64,000 nt of DNA from DATKWD01 sp963704815 (GCA_963704815.1 CAVPHU010000010.1:310001-374000), one strand, 5' to 3'; counted from the first letter of the stretch, positions 11,002-20,200 are shown. Translations and numbers: made by a program. Notes: generated from the letters alone by a model not told the origin.

Positions 11002-11802
11002 TCATTCGCCTTCTCCTTCTTCGATCTCGCAGGTCACGAACACGTCACCATCTTTGATGCAGTCCTCGTCGCCTGCCACACCGGTCTGCACCGCGAGGGG
11101 GAAGCTGAGGTTGCCGACGGTGACGAAGATGGCGAACCCGGCGGCGAACCAGCGGCGCCAGCTGTTGTACTTCGGGTTGTTGAGTCCGAGGCTCTGGAAC
11201 ATCGACCAGGCGCCGTGGAACAGGTGAATGCCCAGGGCGATGCTGGCGACGACGTAGATCATGGCCACCGGCAGGTTGCTGAGGCTGGCCAGGACGTTGC
11301 GGTAGACGTCGCCGCGGACGAAGTCGGGGTTGAACCAACCCCACGTCAGGTCGGCGAGGTGGAAGAACAGGTAGATGAGGATGATGAGGCCGGTGACCCG
11401 CATGCTGCGGCTGGCGACGTTGGCGGCCTGGTAGTCGCGGGGTTGGGCGTAGGCACCGGCCCGGCTCTTCTGGTTGATCCGAGTGAGGCCGTAGGCCGAG
11501 TGGATGTGGAAGAAGAAGGCAGCGATGAGGCCGATGCGGGCGATCCAGAGGAACACCGTGCGGGGGAGGATGGGCACGAGGAGTTCACGCAGGAACTCGC
11601 CGTACTCGTTCATCTTGGCGGCGCCCTCGTAGATGTGCAGGTTGCCGACCATGTGGTAGGCGACGAAGCCCATGAGCATGATGCCCGAGACCGCCATCAC
11701 CCACTTCTTGCCGACCGCCGACCGGTAGAACGCGACCGGCCACGGTGCAGGCCGCCTCGCCTTGTGGACCGGAGCCGGTCCCGGTCGCGCCATCGTCTCC
11801 AT
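11002..11802 (-). CDS. sdhC: Succinate dehydrogenase cytochrome b subunit (fused SdhC/D type)
   Basis: 266 aa membrane anchor with five or six hydrophobic helices. The heme-b helices carry GFVAYHMVGNLHIYEG, FFFHIHSAYG and IYLFFHLADLTWGW, with axial-type His residues as in the B. subtilis/Wolinella cytochrome b558 family that binds two hemes. ATG at 11802 has GGAGG on its 5' side. A TACGTT box lies about 55 nt upstream, so unlike most genes here this operon probably has a real leader. Confidence 0.9.
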   Translation of the reverse strand: METMARPGPAPVHKARRPAPWPVAFYRSAVGKKWVMAVSGIMLMGFVAYHMVGNLHIYEGAAKMNEYGEFLRELLVPILPRTVFLWIARIGLIAAFFFHIHSAYGLTRINQKSRAGAYAQPRDYQAANVASRSMRVTGLIILIYLFFHLADLTWGWFNPDFVRGDVYRNVLASLSNLPVAMIYVVASIALGIHLFHGAWSMFQSLGLNNPKYNSWRRWFAAGFAIFVTVGNLSFPLAVQTGVAGDEDCIKDGDVFVTCEIEEGEGE

Positions 11803-12089
11803 GCATGCCTCCGAAGATCCGAAGAAGTTGAACAACAAAGATCTGATCCGAACGTAGCCCGAGCCGGCGAGAGCGGCCGAACCACACGGACGATGATCAT
11901 CGGTCAGGCCAGGGACGTCGTCCAACGGTTGGCTCCGATCCGTCACATGTTCACAAGTGATGACCAGCGGGTGATCGGTGCCGGCCGGGCACGAGCCGAA
12001 GTCTTCACGCGGACGTCACCGGCACGCCTTCTGCTCGTCGACTGGGGTCCGTACCTTCACCACATCTGGACCCGACGACTCGGAGAACG

Positions 12090-12341
12090 TTGACGGTGCG
12101 TGTGCTCGCATGCCTGGGTGCCGTCGGCGACGAACGTGCGGCCGTGGGGCCCGCCACCCTCTGGCAGGGGGTCGACGGCTCGGCGGAGGCCCCCGAACCG
12201 CGGACCGACCCCGACGACGGACTTCCCGTGCTCCGCCTCGCCGTCGTGCTCGGGCTCTCGGGCACGATCGTCCTCGTCGCTGCTCGCCGCCGCCGCCCGA
12301 TCACCCGACCGCGGCTCGTGGCGAGGGCAGATCAGGGCTGA
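12090..12341 (+). CDS. Possible small membrane protein
   Basis: 83 aa from a TTG start. One predicted membrane helix (LRLAVVLGLSGTIVLVAA) is followed by a basic tail RRRRP, and third codon positions are mostly G or C. No family recognised. The last 10 nt overlap the end of the convergent GH2 gene and there is no clear ribosome site, so this could be a chance ORF. The 287 bases before it, back to sdhC, hold only the divergent promoter region. Confidence 0.35.
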   Translation: MTVRVLACLGAVGDERAAVGPATLWQGVDGSAEAPEPRTDPDDGLPVLRLAVVLGLSGTIVLVAARRRRPITRPRLVARADQG

Positions 12342-14461
12342 ACCGTGAACTCGTAGCTCGACTCGACCGGTTCGGGTGCGCCCTCGAGGCGAAGCGTGAC
12401 CAGCACTCGCCCGGCGATGTCGGGGGCCGCGAAGTCGAGATCGCCGACCTTGGTGACGGAGTCGGCTTCGAGGTCGCCGCCGAAGGCCCAGTCGAGCGTG
12501 CCGCCATCCCACTCGACCGTTGCCCTCACCTTGGCGGACGCGATCGGGGACCGGAGATCGCTGACCACGTGGACGTCGAGTGCGAGCTTCTCGCCCGGCT
12601 TCACGGTGGCGGGCGGCCGGTCGGCAACCACGATGACGGGTGCGCACACGGCCTTGAGGGCCTCGTACGCGAGCTTCGGCGAACGGTCGTGGCCGAGCAC
12701 GGCCCAGCTGATCGCGGGCATCGAATCGGCGAAGCTGAAGTGGGCGAACCCTCCGGCGGGTCGGTACTTGAGGCGCCTCAGCGTCTCGATGTGGAAGCGG
12801 GCGACATCGGCCTGATAGCGCTGCGAGGCGAGTCGCCACTGGTCGAACGTCAAGCCGGCGCGTGGCACGTACCGGTCGTGGAAGCCGGGTTGGTAGGCGT
12901 GGCGGTCCTCGAGGTGCTCCCAGTCGAGGTCGGGCCAGCGGTCGGGGTCGGCGAAGTCGGCGGTGTTCGGCACGGCCTGTGCGCCGAACTCGGTGAGGAA
13001 CCGGGCCAGGCGAGGAACACCGGCCACGAAGCCGGGGAAGTCGCGCTCGGTTCCCCAGTACCACCCGAAGTAGAGGTGCCCGTCGGTGCCGTCGAGTTGC
13101 GGCAGATGGGGGAGCACCCCCGAGTGGGCGACGACCGGTCGACTCGGGTCGGCCTTCTCGAACGCCCGCTTGATCGAGCGATCGAGCACGGTCTTGTTCC
13201 AGGTGGGGAGCTGCTGGCTGGCGAACGCCTGCGCTCCGACCTTGACCTTGGTCAGACCGCCGAGCTTGCCCGGGTCGAGGTCGACGGCCATGGGCTCGTT
13301 GTGGCCGCACCACAGAAAGATCGACGGGTGGTGGCCGAGCAGGTCGACGGCTGCGGTGGTCTGGCGGATCGCCTGCTTGCGGATGCTGCGGGCGTAGCCC
13401 CATTGCAGCGGCATGTCCTGCCAGACGAGCAACCCCGCGGCGTCGGCCGCTTCGTAGAACTCGGGTCGGGTCACGTGGGCGTGGATACGGAGGAAGTCGA
13501 GGTTCGCGTCGACGGCGAGTGCGACGTCCCGGGCCAGGTCGGCAGGGCTGGCTTCGGCGAGGTCCATCCGGGTCGGACCGAGGTTCGAGCCCTTGAGGAA
13601 CATCCGCTCGCCGTTCACGGTGAGGGTCCACTTGCGCCACTCGAGCGAGCGGAGTCCGGTCGTGACGGTCCGGCGATCACTGACCATGCTCCCTGCGGCG
13701 TCGGCCAACCTGACCTCGACGTGCACGTCGTGGAGCGTCGGCTCGCCGAGCGAGTGGGGCCACCAGAGGTCGGGGTCGGTGATGGCGACGGTCCACTCCA
13801 CCGTGTTGTTGCCGGCGGCGAGCGGGTGCTCGACGCTCTGGTCGACTCCGGCGACGGTGGTGCGGACGTGGACCGTGCGTGCCTCGAGGGTGTCGAGATC
13901 GGCGATGATCGAGAGCACGGCCTGCTCGGTCGTGGCCTCGGTGCAGATGACCCGGAGGCGGCTGATGCGCACGGGACCGGTGTCCTCGAGGTGCACGGGA
14001 CGCCAGAGGCCGCCGGGGTTCCACTCGGGATCGATGCAGTCCCAGTGTTGGAACACACCGGTGATGTTGCGTTTGGCGGTGCGGTCGCGTTGCTCGTCGC
14101 AGGTGGCCTCGACGGCGAGCACGTGATCGGTACGGGCCGCGATGGCGTCGGTGACCTCGAAGGTGTGCGGGAAGAAGTAGCCCTCGGTGTCGCCGACGTA
14201 GCTGCCGTCGAGCCACACGTCGCCCTGGTAGAAGATGCCGTCGAAGCTCAGCCACGATCGTGTGCCGGAGGCGGGGCGGTTCGACGAGAACCTCGTGCGG
14301 TAGAGCATCGGCCCGGTGTCGTCGGCGAAGGGTTCGTTCGACTGCCAGTGCCCGGGTACGTCGACCGGGGCCCACGAGGTGTCGTCGAAGTCGGGGTCGG
14401 GATAGGTGCGCCGCAGGTCTTCGTCGGCGACTGCGGCGACCCATGGTCCGGAGAGCTCCAT
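12332..14461 (-). CDS. Glycoside hydrolase family 2 protein (beta-mannosidase-like)
   Basis: 709 aa retaining glycosidase. The N-terminal jelly-roll sandwich carries VPGHWQSNEPF, LSFDGIFYQGDVWLDG and NPGGLWRPV; an Ig-like domain follows; the catalytic barrel has the acid/base Glu in WCGHNEP (about residue 388) and the nucleophile Glu in LTEFGAQA (about 489). No signal peptide, so it acts in the cytoplasm, probably on imported mannosides or related oligosaccharides. It is not clustered with sugar transporters. TAGGTT lies 10 nt upstream of the ATG. Confidence 0.85.
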   Translation of the reverse strand: MELSGPWVAAVADEDLRRTYPDPDFDDTSWAPVDVPGHWQSNEPFADDTGPMLYRTRFSSNRPASGTRSWLSFDGIFYQGDVWLDGSYVGDTEGYFFPHTFEVTDAIAARTDHVLAVEATCDEQRDRTAKRNITGVFQHWDCIDPEWNPGGLWRPVHLEDTGPVRISRLRVICTEATTEQAVLSIIADLDTLEARTVHVRTTVAGVDQSVEHPLAAGNNTVEWTVAITDPDLWWPHSLGEPTLHDVHVEVRLADAAGSMVSDRRTVTTGLRSLEWRKWTLTVNGERMFLKGSNLGPTRMDLAEASPADLARDVALAVDANLDFLRIHAHVTRPEFYEAADAAGLLVWQDMPLQWGYARSIRKQAIRQTTAAVDLLGHHPSIFLWCGHNEPMAVDLDPGKLGGLTKVKVGAQAFASQQLPTWNKTVLDRSIKRAFEKADPSRPVVAHSGVLPHLPQLDGTDGHLYFGWYWGTERDFPGFVAGVPRLARFLTEFGAQAVPNTADFADPDRWPDLDWEHLEDRHAYQPGFHDRYVPRAGLTFDQWRLASQRYQADVARFHIETLRRLKYRPAGGFAHFSFADSMPAISWAVLGHDRSPKLAYEALKAVCAPVIVVADRPPATVKPGEKLALDVHVVSDLRSPIASAKVRATVEWDGGTLDWAFGGDLEADSVTKVGDLDFAAPDIAGRVLVTLRLEGAPEPVESSYEFTVQP

Positions 14462-14521
14462 GAGGCTCGCGAACCTACTGGCGAGGGGTGCCGACCGCGT
14501 CGCCCCTGACCGGTGGGGGCA

Positions 14522-14978
14522 TCAGCCGTCGAGCGAGTCGATCACCTCGCTGAACCCCTCGAAGGTCGTGATGTCGGTCGGAACCGTCTCGAGCGGAACG
14601 TGGTGACCACCCCGAAACGGCGATGGTGGGGCCCCGGTCAGGCGAGGTCGGCGCGGACGAACACGGTGAGCGCAGAGTCGGCGTCGATCTCCACGTATGC
14701 CCCCGAATCGAGGAACGTCCCGAAGCTCTCGCCCTCGGTCCCCGGTGCGAACGTCGACTCGAACGCAGGATCGACGACGACGTAGGGCGGCGCCGACTCG
14801 CGGATCTGTTCGACCATCTCGGCCCAGACGGCCTCGGGGTACTGCTCGGCTGACCAGCCGTTGATGCCGACAGCGGGCCGCCGACCGATCTCGACGAAGA
14901 CGATCGGGTTGCCGACGAGGTGGATCGGAGATCGGTCTTCGTCACGGGGTTGCCGATTCGTCCCGCCGTGACGATCAT
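14522..14978 (-). pseudogene. C-terminal fragment of an unidentified protein, frameshifted
   Basis: A minus-strand frame with coding-like composition reads IHLVGNPIVFVEIGRRP, AEMVEQIRESAPPYVVVD and ending VFVRADLA, but has no start codon and no upstream continuation because a small plus-strand gene begins at 14985. A further frame-shifted stretch ends TFEGFSEVIDSLDG at 14522. The APPYVVVD segment recalls the tails of membrane glycosyltransferases, but that is only an impression. Likely a gene remnant; sequence error could also contribute. Confidence 0.35.
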
Positions 14979-14984
14979 GGGGGC

Positions 14985-15116
14985 GTGCCGACCCAGGACC
15001 CGTACGAGCAGATGGAGCCTGAGGACTTCGAGCCGATCACCCGGTCTCCGTGGCTACGGGTGGCGGCGCTCGCCTGTCTGATCGCGGCGCTTCTGCTCAT
15101 CGTCGTCAGCATCTGA
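14985..15116 (+). CDS. Small single-helix membrane protein (43 aa)
   Basis: GTG start. The sequence opens with an acidic head containing DPYEQMEPEDFEPI, then a single membrane helix VAALACLIAALLLIVV near the C-terminus, ending I. Codon use fits the neighbours. No family recognised. It stands alone between the decayed fragment and the convergent secreted-protein gene. Confidence 0.55.
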   Translation: MPTQDPYEQMEPEDFEPITRSPWLRVAALACLIAALLLIVVSI

Positions 15117-15122
15117 GATGGC

Positions 15123-15914
15123 TCAGTCGACCACAGCGCCGGCGGCAGCCCGACCGTCGACGATCCACCCGCCGGCCAACGGGGCGAGTGAGATCGTGTA
15201 GGCATCGGTCTCGTCGACCACGATCCGTTCGATCTCCTGCTCGGTCCCGTCCTCGTCGGACGACGTGAACGTGCCCTCGAGGACGAGGCCGCCGGGCCCG
15301 CTCACGTCGATCGGAACCGAGGGAAGCTCGAGGACCACGCGGCCCCGGAACTGCACGGTCGGCACCTCGGTCGCGCCGGCGACGAACTCGACGGCGTCGC
15401 GAGGCTCGGCGAGGCCGGCACGGCCGACTGCGACGGGTGCATCGACCTGGTACGTGCCCGGGCCGAGCTGTGCGGCGTGGGCACCGACGTCGGCACGGAG
15501 GGTTCCGCCGGCGAGCGTGATCGGTGCACGATCGAACGAGAAGCTGCCAGCGCCGCTGATCATGAGCGGGCGCCCCCCATCCCACACGATCGTCGCCAAC
15601 TCGTCGCCCACGAGGACGCCCTCGATCTCGGCGCCGTCGCTCGAGCCGTTTCCCTCGGCAACGAAGGTGGCGCCGAACAGCACGTCCGGATCGAAGTCGC
15701 CGATCAGCTCGAGCGATCCGACTCCACCACGGAACTGCACCTCGCCCGACCCGGGATCGTCGGGAGCCGGAGCCGTCGTGGCGCGGGTCGGCGCAACGAC
15801 GGCCGGGACGTCACTGTCCGAGCCCGCCTGCTCGACGGCCACTGCTCCCGCGCCGGCGGCGAGCGTCGCCAGCGCCCACATGGCCAGCAGCGTGATGGTG
15901 GTCGGACGCTTCAC
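15123..15914 (-). CDS. Secreted or membrane-anchored hypothetical protein
   Basis: 263 aa with an N-terminal signal or anchor (TITLLAMWALATLAAGAGAVAV), a short low-complexity Thr/Pro linker and a body rich in beta-prone stretches such as VQFRGGVGSLELIGDF and VQFRGRVVLELPSVPIDV. The VQFRG motif occurs twice, suggesting two related beta units. No family recognised. GTG start; divergent from the MoxR gene, 59 bp apart. Confidence 0.6.
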   Translation of the reverse strand: MKRPTTITLLAMWALATLAAGAGAVAVEQAGSDSDVPAVVAPTRATTAPAPDDPGSGEVQFRGGVGSLELIGDFDPDVLFGATFVAEGNGSSDGAEIEGVLVGDELATIVWDGGRPLMISGAGSFSFDRAPITLAGGTLRADVGAHAAQLGPGTYQVDAPVAVGRAGLAEPRDAVEFVAGATEVPTVQFRGRVVLELPSVPIDVSGPGGLVLEGTFTSSDEDGTEQEIERIVVDETDAYTISLAPLAGGWIVDGRAAAGAVVD

Positions 15915-15960
15915 CCGGACTCCCTGGCCCGTCCCAGCGAGGAATCCATCGATCCAAGGC

Positions 15961-15966
15961 TACGGT
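15961..15966 (+). promoter_or_regulatory. Leaderless-type -10 of the MoxR-like gene
   Basis: TACGGT ends 7 nt before the ATG at 15974. Confidence 0.45.
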
Positions 15967-15973
15967 GGCGCCC

Positions 15974-17377
15974 ATGTCGTCGCGTCCAGCAACCCTCGGC
16001 CAGCTCCGCGAATCCGGATGGGTGTCCCGTCCGGTCAAGGAGGAGTTGCGCCGGAACGCGGTGGCGAAGGTCCGTGCGGGCGAGACCCTCTTCGAGGGCG
16101 TGCTCGGCTACGAGGACACGGTCATGCCGCAACTCGAGAATGCCCTCCTTGCCGCCCACGACATCATCTTCCTCGGCGAGCGAGGCCAGGCCAAGACGAG
16201 GATGATCCGCTCGCTCACCGGACTGCTCGACGAATGGATGCCCATCGTCCTCGGTTCCGAGATCAACGACGACCCCTACCACCCGATCTCGCGACACGCG
16301 AAGAACCTCATCACCGAGGAGGGCGAGGACACCCCCATCCACTGGGTGCACCGCGACGAACGCTTCGGAGAGAAACTGGCGACGCCCGACACCTCGATCG
16401 CCGACCTCATCGGCGAAGTCGACCCCATCAAGGTCGCCGAGGGTCGCTACCTGTCCGACGAGTTGACCCTGCACTACGGCCTCGTGCCCCGCACCAACCG
16501 CGGCATCTTCGCCATCAACGAGTTGCCCGACCTGGCCGAACGCATCCAGGTCGGTCTGCTCAACGTGCTCGAAGAGCGTGATGTGCAGGTGCGCGGCTAC
16601 AAGGTGCGACTCCCACTCGACCTCATGCTGTTCGCCTCGGCCAACCCCGAGGACTACACCAACCGTGGGCGGATCATCACGCCGCTCAAGGACCGGTTCG
16701 GGAGCCAGATCCGCACGCACTATCCGCTCGAGGTCTCGACCGAGATGGAGATCGCTCGACAGGAGGCGCGGAGCTTCGACACCGACGACGTCACCGTCAC
16801 CGTGCCCGATCACCTCGAGGAGATCGTGGCGACGGTCAGCCACCTCGCCCGTGCGAGCTCGAACGTGAACCAGCGCTCGGGTGTGTCGGTGCGACTCACC
16901 GTGTCGAACATGGAGACCCTGGTGGCCAACGCCATGCGCCGGTCGCTACGCCACGGGGAGACCGAGGTCGTGCCCCGGGTGTCCGACCTCGACGCGCTTG
17001 CGGCGTCGACCATGGGCAAGATCGAGATCGAATCGCTCGACGAGGGACGCGACGAGCAGATCGCCGGAACGCTGGTGAAGGGTGCCGTGCTCACGGTGTT
17101 CCGCGAGCGGGTCGACCCCGAGATCTTCATCCCGGTGCTCGAAGCGTTCGAGGAGGGCCGGGTCATCGATGCCGGCGAGGACATCTCGTCGGCCGACTAC
17201 GAGACGCTGATCGCCGAGTTGCCGGCGCTGCGTGAGGCGGCCACCAAGCTCGCCGAGAACGAGAGCCCCGGCGCCATGGCCGCGGCCGTCGAGTTCCTGC
17301 TCGAGGGTCTGCACCTGTCCAAGCGCCTCAACAAGGACGCCTCGGGCGCCAGAGCCAGCTACCGGAGCCGAGGCTGA
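15974..17377 (+). CDS. MoxR/ChlI-like AAA+ ATPase
   Basis: 467 aa. Walker A variant GERGQAKT at about residues 67-74, Walker B-like GIFAINELPDLAE, sensor region LFASANPEDYTNRGRI and arginine-finger candidates in PLKDRFGSQIRTHYP. Such ATPases work with a VWA-domain partner, as Mg-chelatase I and D subunits or MoxR-VWA pairs do, to remodel or load metal into a client. The partner is the next gene, separated only by a repeat unit. The client is unknown; no chlorophyll or cobalamin genes are nearby. Confidence 0.85.
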   Translation: MSSRPATLGQLRESGWVSRPVKEELRRNAVAKVRAGETLFEGVLGYEDTVMPQLENALLAAHDIIFLGERGQAKTRMIRSLTGLLDEWMPIVLGSEINDDPYHPISRHAKNLITEEGEDTPIHWVHRDERFGEKLATPDTSIADLIGEVDPIKVAEGRYLSDELTLHYGLVPRTNRGIFAINELPDLAERIQVGLLNVLEERDVQVRGYKVRLPLDLMLFASANPEDYTNRGRIITPLKDRFGSQIRTHYPLEVSTEMEIARQEARSFDTDDVTVTVPDHLEEIVATVSHLARASSNVNQRSGVSVRLTVSNMETLVANAMRRSLRHGETEVVPRVSDLDALAASTMGKIEIESLDEGRDEQIAGTLVKGAVLTVFRERVDPEIFIPVLEAFEEGRVIDAGEDISSADYETLIAELPALREAATKLAENESPGAMAAAVEFLLEGLHLSKRLNKDASGARASYRSRG

Positions 17378-17492
17378 GCATGCGTGCGTTCGGAGTGGTG
17401 CGGACGGCCTGCCATTCGCCGGGAGGGAGCGCCAGCGCCCGGCGAACCAGGGAGCGGAACGACCGCATCGACACGGCCGGGGAACGCATCTG
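17378..17492 (+). repeat. Dispersed hairpin repeat, type B (locus R2)
   Basis: Follows the MoxR stop and ends GGCCGGGGAACGCATCTG directly before the next ATG. It contains the type-B stem; on the opposite strand it reads TTCGCCGGG / CCCGGCGAA, where the 38-kb copies read TTCGGCGGG / CCCGCCGAA, so one base pair is swapped on both arms. Confidence 0.8.
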
Positions 17493-19508
17493 ATGAGTTC
17501 TTCACGGTTCCGGTACTCGCGCTGGGACGGCACCCAGATCGGCTTCGACTACGACGCCGATTCGATCTTCGAGGAGCTGACCGACGATCTGCTCTACCAC
17601 GGCGATCTGAACGCGGCCCTGCGGCGGCTGATGCAGCAGGGCTTCGAGGACCGCAACGGGGAACGGATGCAGGGGATTCGCGAGCTGATGGAGAAGCTCC
17701 GCGAGCAGCGCCAGGAACGGCTCCAACAGCACGATCTCGGCGGTGTCTACGACGAGGTCGCGGACGCGTTGCAGGACGTCGTGGAGATGGAGCGAGCGGC
17801 CCTCGACCAGATGCTCGAGCAGGCCCGCGAAACCGGCGACGAGCGCCGTCAGGAGATGGCCGAGACGACGGCCACCACCAAGCACATGGAGCTCGACATG
17901 ATGCCGCCCGACCTCGCCGGGCAGGTGCGGTCGCTCGACAGCTACGAGTTCGAGTCGGCCGAGGCAGCCGAGAAGTTCGCCGAGTTGATGGACCAGCTCA
18001 AGCAGCAGCTGGCCCAGAGCTACTTCGACCAGATGGCCGGCGCCATGGCCGACGTGAGCCCCGAGGACATGCAGGCGATGAAGGACATGCTCGCCGACCT
18101 CAACCAGATGCTTGCTGATCGCGAGGCGGGCAACGAGCCCGACTTCGACGGCTTCATGGAGAAGCACGGCGAGTTCTTCCCCGAGAACCCCGAGACGCTC
18201 GACGAGCTGCTCGAGATCATGGCGCAGCGCATGGCGGCCATGCAGGCGATGCTCAACTCGATGACGCCCGAGCAACGGGCACAGCTCCAGGGACTCTCAC
18301 AGCAGCTCATGGAGGACATGGACCTGGCGTTCCAGATGGATCAGCTCGGGTCGCACCTGCAGGACCTGTTCCCGCAGATGGGCTGGGACCAGAAGTACGA
18401 CTTCTCGGGCCAGGACCCGATGGGTCTCGCCGAAGCCGCCCAGATGATGAACGAGCTCGGCGACCTCGACCAGCTCGAGAACCTGCTCGGCAACGCAGCC
18501 TCGCCCGGAGCGCTGAGCGAGGTCGACATCGACAAGGCGCGTGATCTTCTCGGCGACGATGCCGCACGGAGCCTCGAGCGGCTGTCCGAGATGGCCAAGA
18601 TGCTCGAGGAGGCCGGCCTCATCAACAACAAGGAAGGCCGGCTCGAACTGACGCCGAAGGGCCTCCGCAAGATCGGCCAGAACGCGCTCGCCGAGCTGTT
18701 CAAGAAGCTGACGCGCGACAAGGTCGGCAAGCACGAGCTCGAACAGCGGGGGACCGGCCACGAACGCAGCTACCAGACCAAGCCCTATGAGTACGGCGAC
18801 CCGTTCAACCTCCACATCGAACGGACGGTCCGCAACGCCGTGCAGCGGCACGGCGGGGGAACCCCGGTCACGTTGTCGCCCGAGGACTTCGAGATCGAGC
18901 AGACCGAACACCTGGTGCGCAGTTCGACGGTGCTGATGCTCGACCTGTCGCTCTCGATGCCGATGCGCGGCAACTTCCTGCCGGCCAAGAAGGTGGCGAT
19001 GGCGCTCCACAGCCTCATCTCGGGCCAGTTCCCGCGCGACTACATGGGACTCGTCGGATTCGGCGCCGTGGCCCGCGAGATCACCGCCGCCGATCTCCCC
19101 GAGGTGAGCTGGGACTACGAGTACGGCACCAACATGCAGCACGCCATGATGCTCAGCCGTCAGATGCTGTCGCGTGAGTCAGGCACCAAGCAGATCATCA
19201 TGATCACCGACGGCGAGCCAACCGCCCACTTCGAGGCGGGGATGGACTACCCCTACTTCAACTACCCGCCGGTTCCCGCCACCATCGAGGCGACGCTCAA
19301 GGAAGTGCAGCGGTGCACGAAGGACGGCATCCGCATCAACACCTTCATGCTCGACGCCGACCGGGGTCTGCAGAGCTTCGTCGAGCGCATGACGAAGATG
19401 AACGGCGGCCGGGCGTTCTTCACCACCCCCGACAACCTCGGCGACTTCGTCCTCGTCGACTTCGTCGAACAGCGACGCAAGCTGTCGAGGTCCCGCCGAG
19501 CCGGCTGA
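17493..19508 (+). CDS. VWA-domain protein, partner of the MoxR-like ATPase
   Basis: 671 aa. A long acidic, Gln/Met-rich helical N-terminus (about residues 60-300, for example MEKLREQRQERLQQHD) is probably coiled coil. The C-terminal VWA domain has a complete MIDAS: DLSLS at about residue 484, a Thr in GTNMQH and the Asp in ITDGEPT. It likely forms the metal-dependent adaptor of the preceding ATPase. The start follows a repeat unit rather than a normal Shine-Dalgarno sequence. Confidence 0.85.
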   Translation: MSSSRFRYSRWDGTQIGFDYDADSIFEELTDDLLYHGDLNAALRRLMQQGFEDRNGERMQGIRELMEKLREQRQERLQQHDLGGVYDEVADALQDVVEMERAALDQMLEQARETGDERRQEMAETTATTKHMELDMMPPDLAGQVRSLDSYEFESAEAAEKFAELMDQLKQQLAQSYFDQMAGAMADVSPEDMQAMKDMLADLNQMLADREAGNEPDFDGFMEKHGEFFPENPETLDELLEIMAQRMAAMQAMLNSMTPEQRAQLQGLSQQLMEDMDLAFQMDQLGSHLQDLFPQMGWDQKYDFSGQDPMGLAEAAQMMNELGDLDQLENLLGNAASPGALSEVDIDKARDLLGDDAARSLERLSEMAKMLEEAGLINNKEGRLELTPKGLRKIGQNALAELFKKLTRDKVGKHELEQRGTGHERSYQTKPYEYGDPFNLHIERTVRNAVQRHGGGTPVTLSPEDFEIEQTEHLVRSSTVLMLDLSLSMPMRGNFLPAKKVAMALHSLISGQFPRDYMGLVGFGAVAREITAADLPEVSWDYEYGTNMQHAMMLSRQMLSRESGTKQIIMITDGEPTAHFEAGMDYPYFNYPPVPATIEATLKEVQRCTKDGIRINTFMLDADRGLQSFVERMTKMNGGRAFFTTPDNLGDFVLVDFVEQRRKLSRSRRAG

Positions 19509-19684
19509 CCAACTGGAAGCGCCAGCGCCCGCCGAACCAGGAAGCGAAGCGTCCGCGACAACAGAGCCGGGGAACGCAAGGAGTCGGGGTGGCGTGAGGC
19601 TGCGGAGCAGCATCGCTCGTGCAAGGCCGACGAGGCACGAGGAGGCCGGAGGCTGCGGCCTGCGTGGCCGGGGAACGCAAGAAC
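19509..19684 (+). repeat. Dispersed hairpin repeat, type B then type A (locus R3)
   Basis: Starts at the VWA stop codon. A truncated type-B unit (GAAGCGCCAGCGCC...GAACCAGG) ends CCGGGGAACGCA, then a type-A unit (stem AGGCCG / CGGCCT) ends the same way at about 19680. Orientation relative to the upstream gene is the same as in R1 and R2. No gene seen in this interval. Confidence 0.8.
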
Positions 19685-20179
19685 TCAGGTTCCGAGGTGG
19701 GCTCGGTAGCGGTTCAGGGTCGGCTCGTCGTAAGCGACGAAGACGGCTCGGCGGAGGTTGGTGGGTGCCGAACGCACGGTCGTGACGGCGATGTCGGCGG
19801 CCTCGTCGGGCGGGTAGGCGAACAGGCCGGTCGAGATGGCGGGGAAGGCGATCGACGTCGCGCCCACGGCCTCGGCGACCTCGAGGCTGCGGCGGTAGCA
19901 CGACATCAGCAGATCGGCCTCGCCCTGCGTGCCACCGTGCCAGACCGGTCCGACGGTGTGGACCACCCAGCGCGCCGGGAGTGCGTGCCCGCCGGTGACC
20001 TTGGCGTCACCGGTCTCGCATCCGCCGAGCCCGCGGCATTCCTCGAGCAGGCCCGGACCTGCGGCCCGGTGGATGGCGCCGTCGACGCCGCCTCCGCCGA
20101 GCAGCGACGAGTTGGCCGCGTTGACGATGGCGTCGACCGCGAGGGTGGTGATGTCGCCCTGCCACGCTTCGAGTTGCAT
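19685..20179 (-). CDS. Macro-domain protein (ADP-ribose binding / deacylase type)
   Basis: 164 aa single macro domain. QGDITTLAVDAIVNAANSSL supplies the ADP-ribose-binding Asp and the NAAN motif, GGGGVDGAIHRAAG the glycine loop, and FPAISTGLFAYPPDEAA the phosphate-binding loop, all as in MacroD/YmdB-like O-acetyl-ADP-ribose deacetylases. ATG at 20179 is preferred over GTG at 20197 because the domain normally begins within a few residues of the N-terminus. Confidence 0.9.
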   Translation of the reverse strand: MQLEAWQGDITTLAVDAIVNAANSSLLGGGGVDGAIHRAAGPGLLEECRGLGGCETGDAKVTGGHALPARWVVHTVGPVWHGGTQGEADLLMSCYRRSLEVAEAVGATSIAFPAISTGLFAYPPDEAADIAVTTVRSAPTNLRRAVFVAYDEPTLNRYRAHLGT

Positions 20180-20200
20180 CACCGACGAGCCTGGCACGAC

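Noticed and set aside
12057..13640. Second minus-strand ORF inside the GH2 gene
   Set aside because: Out-of-frame shadow of the GH2 gene; low-complexity Arg/Pro content and no conserved motif.
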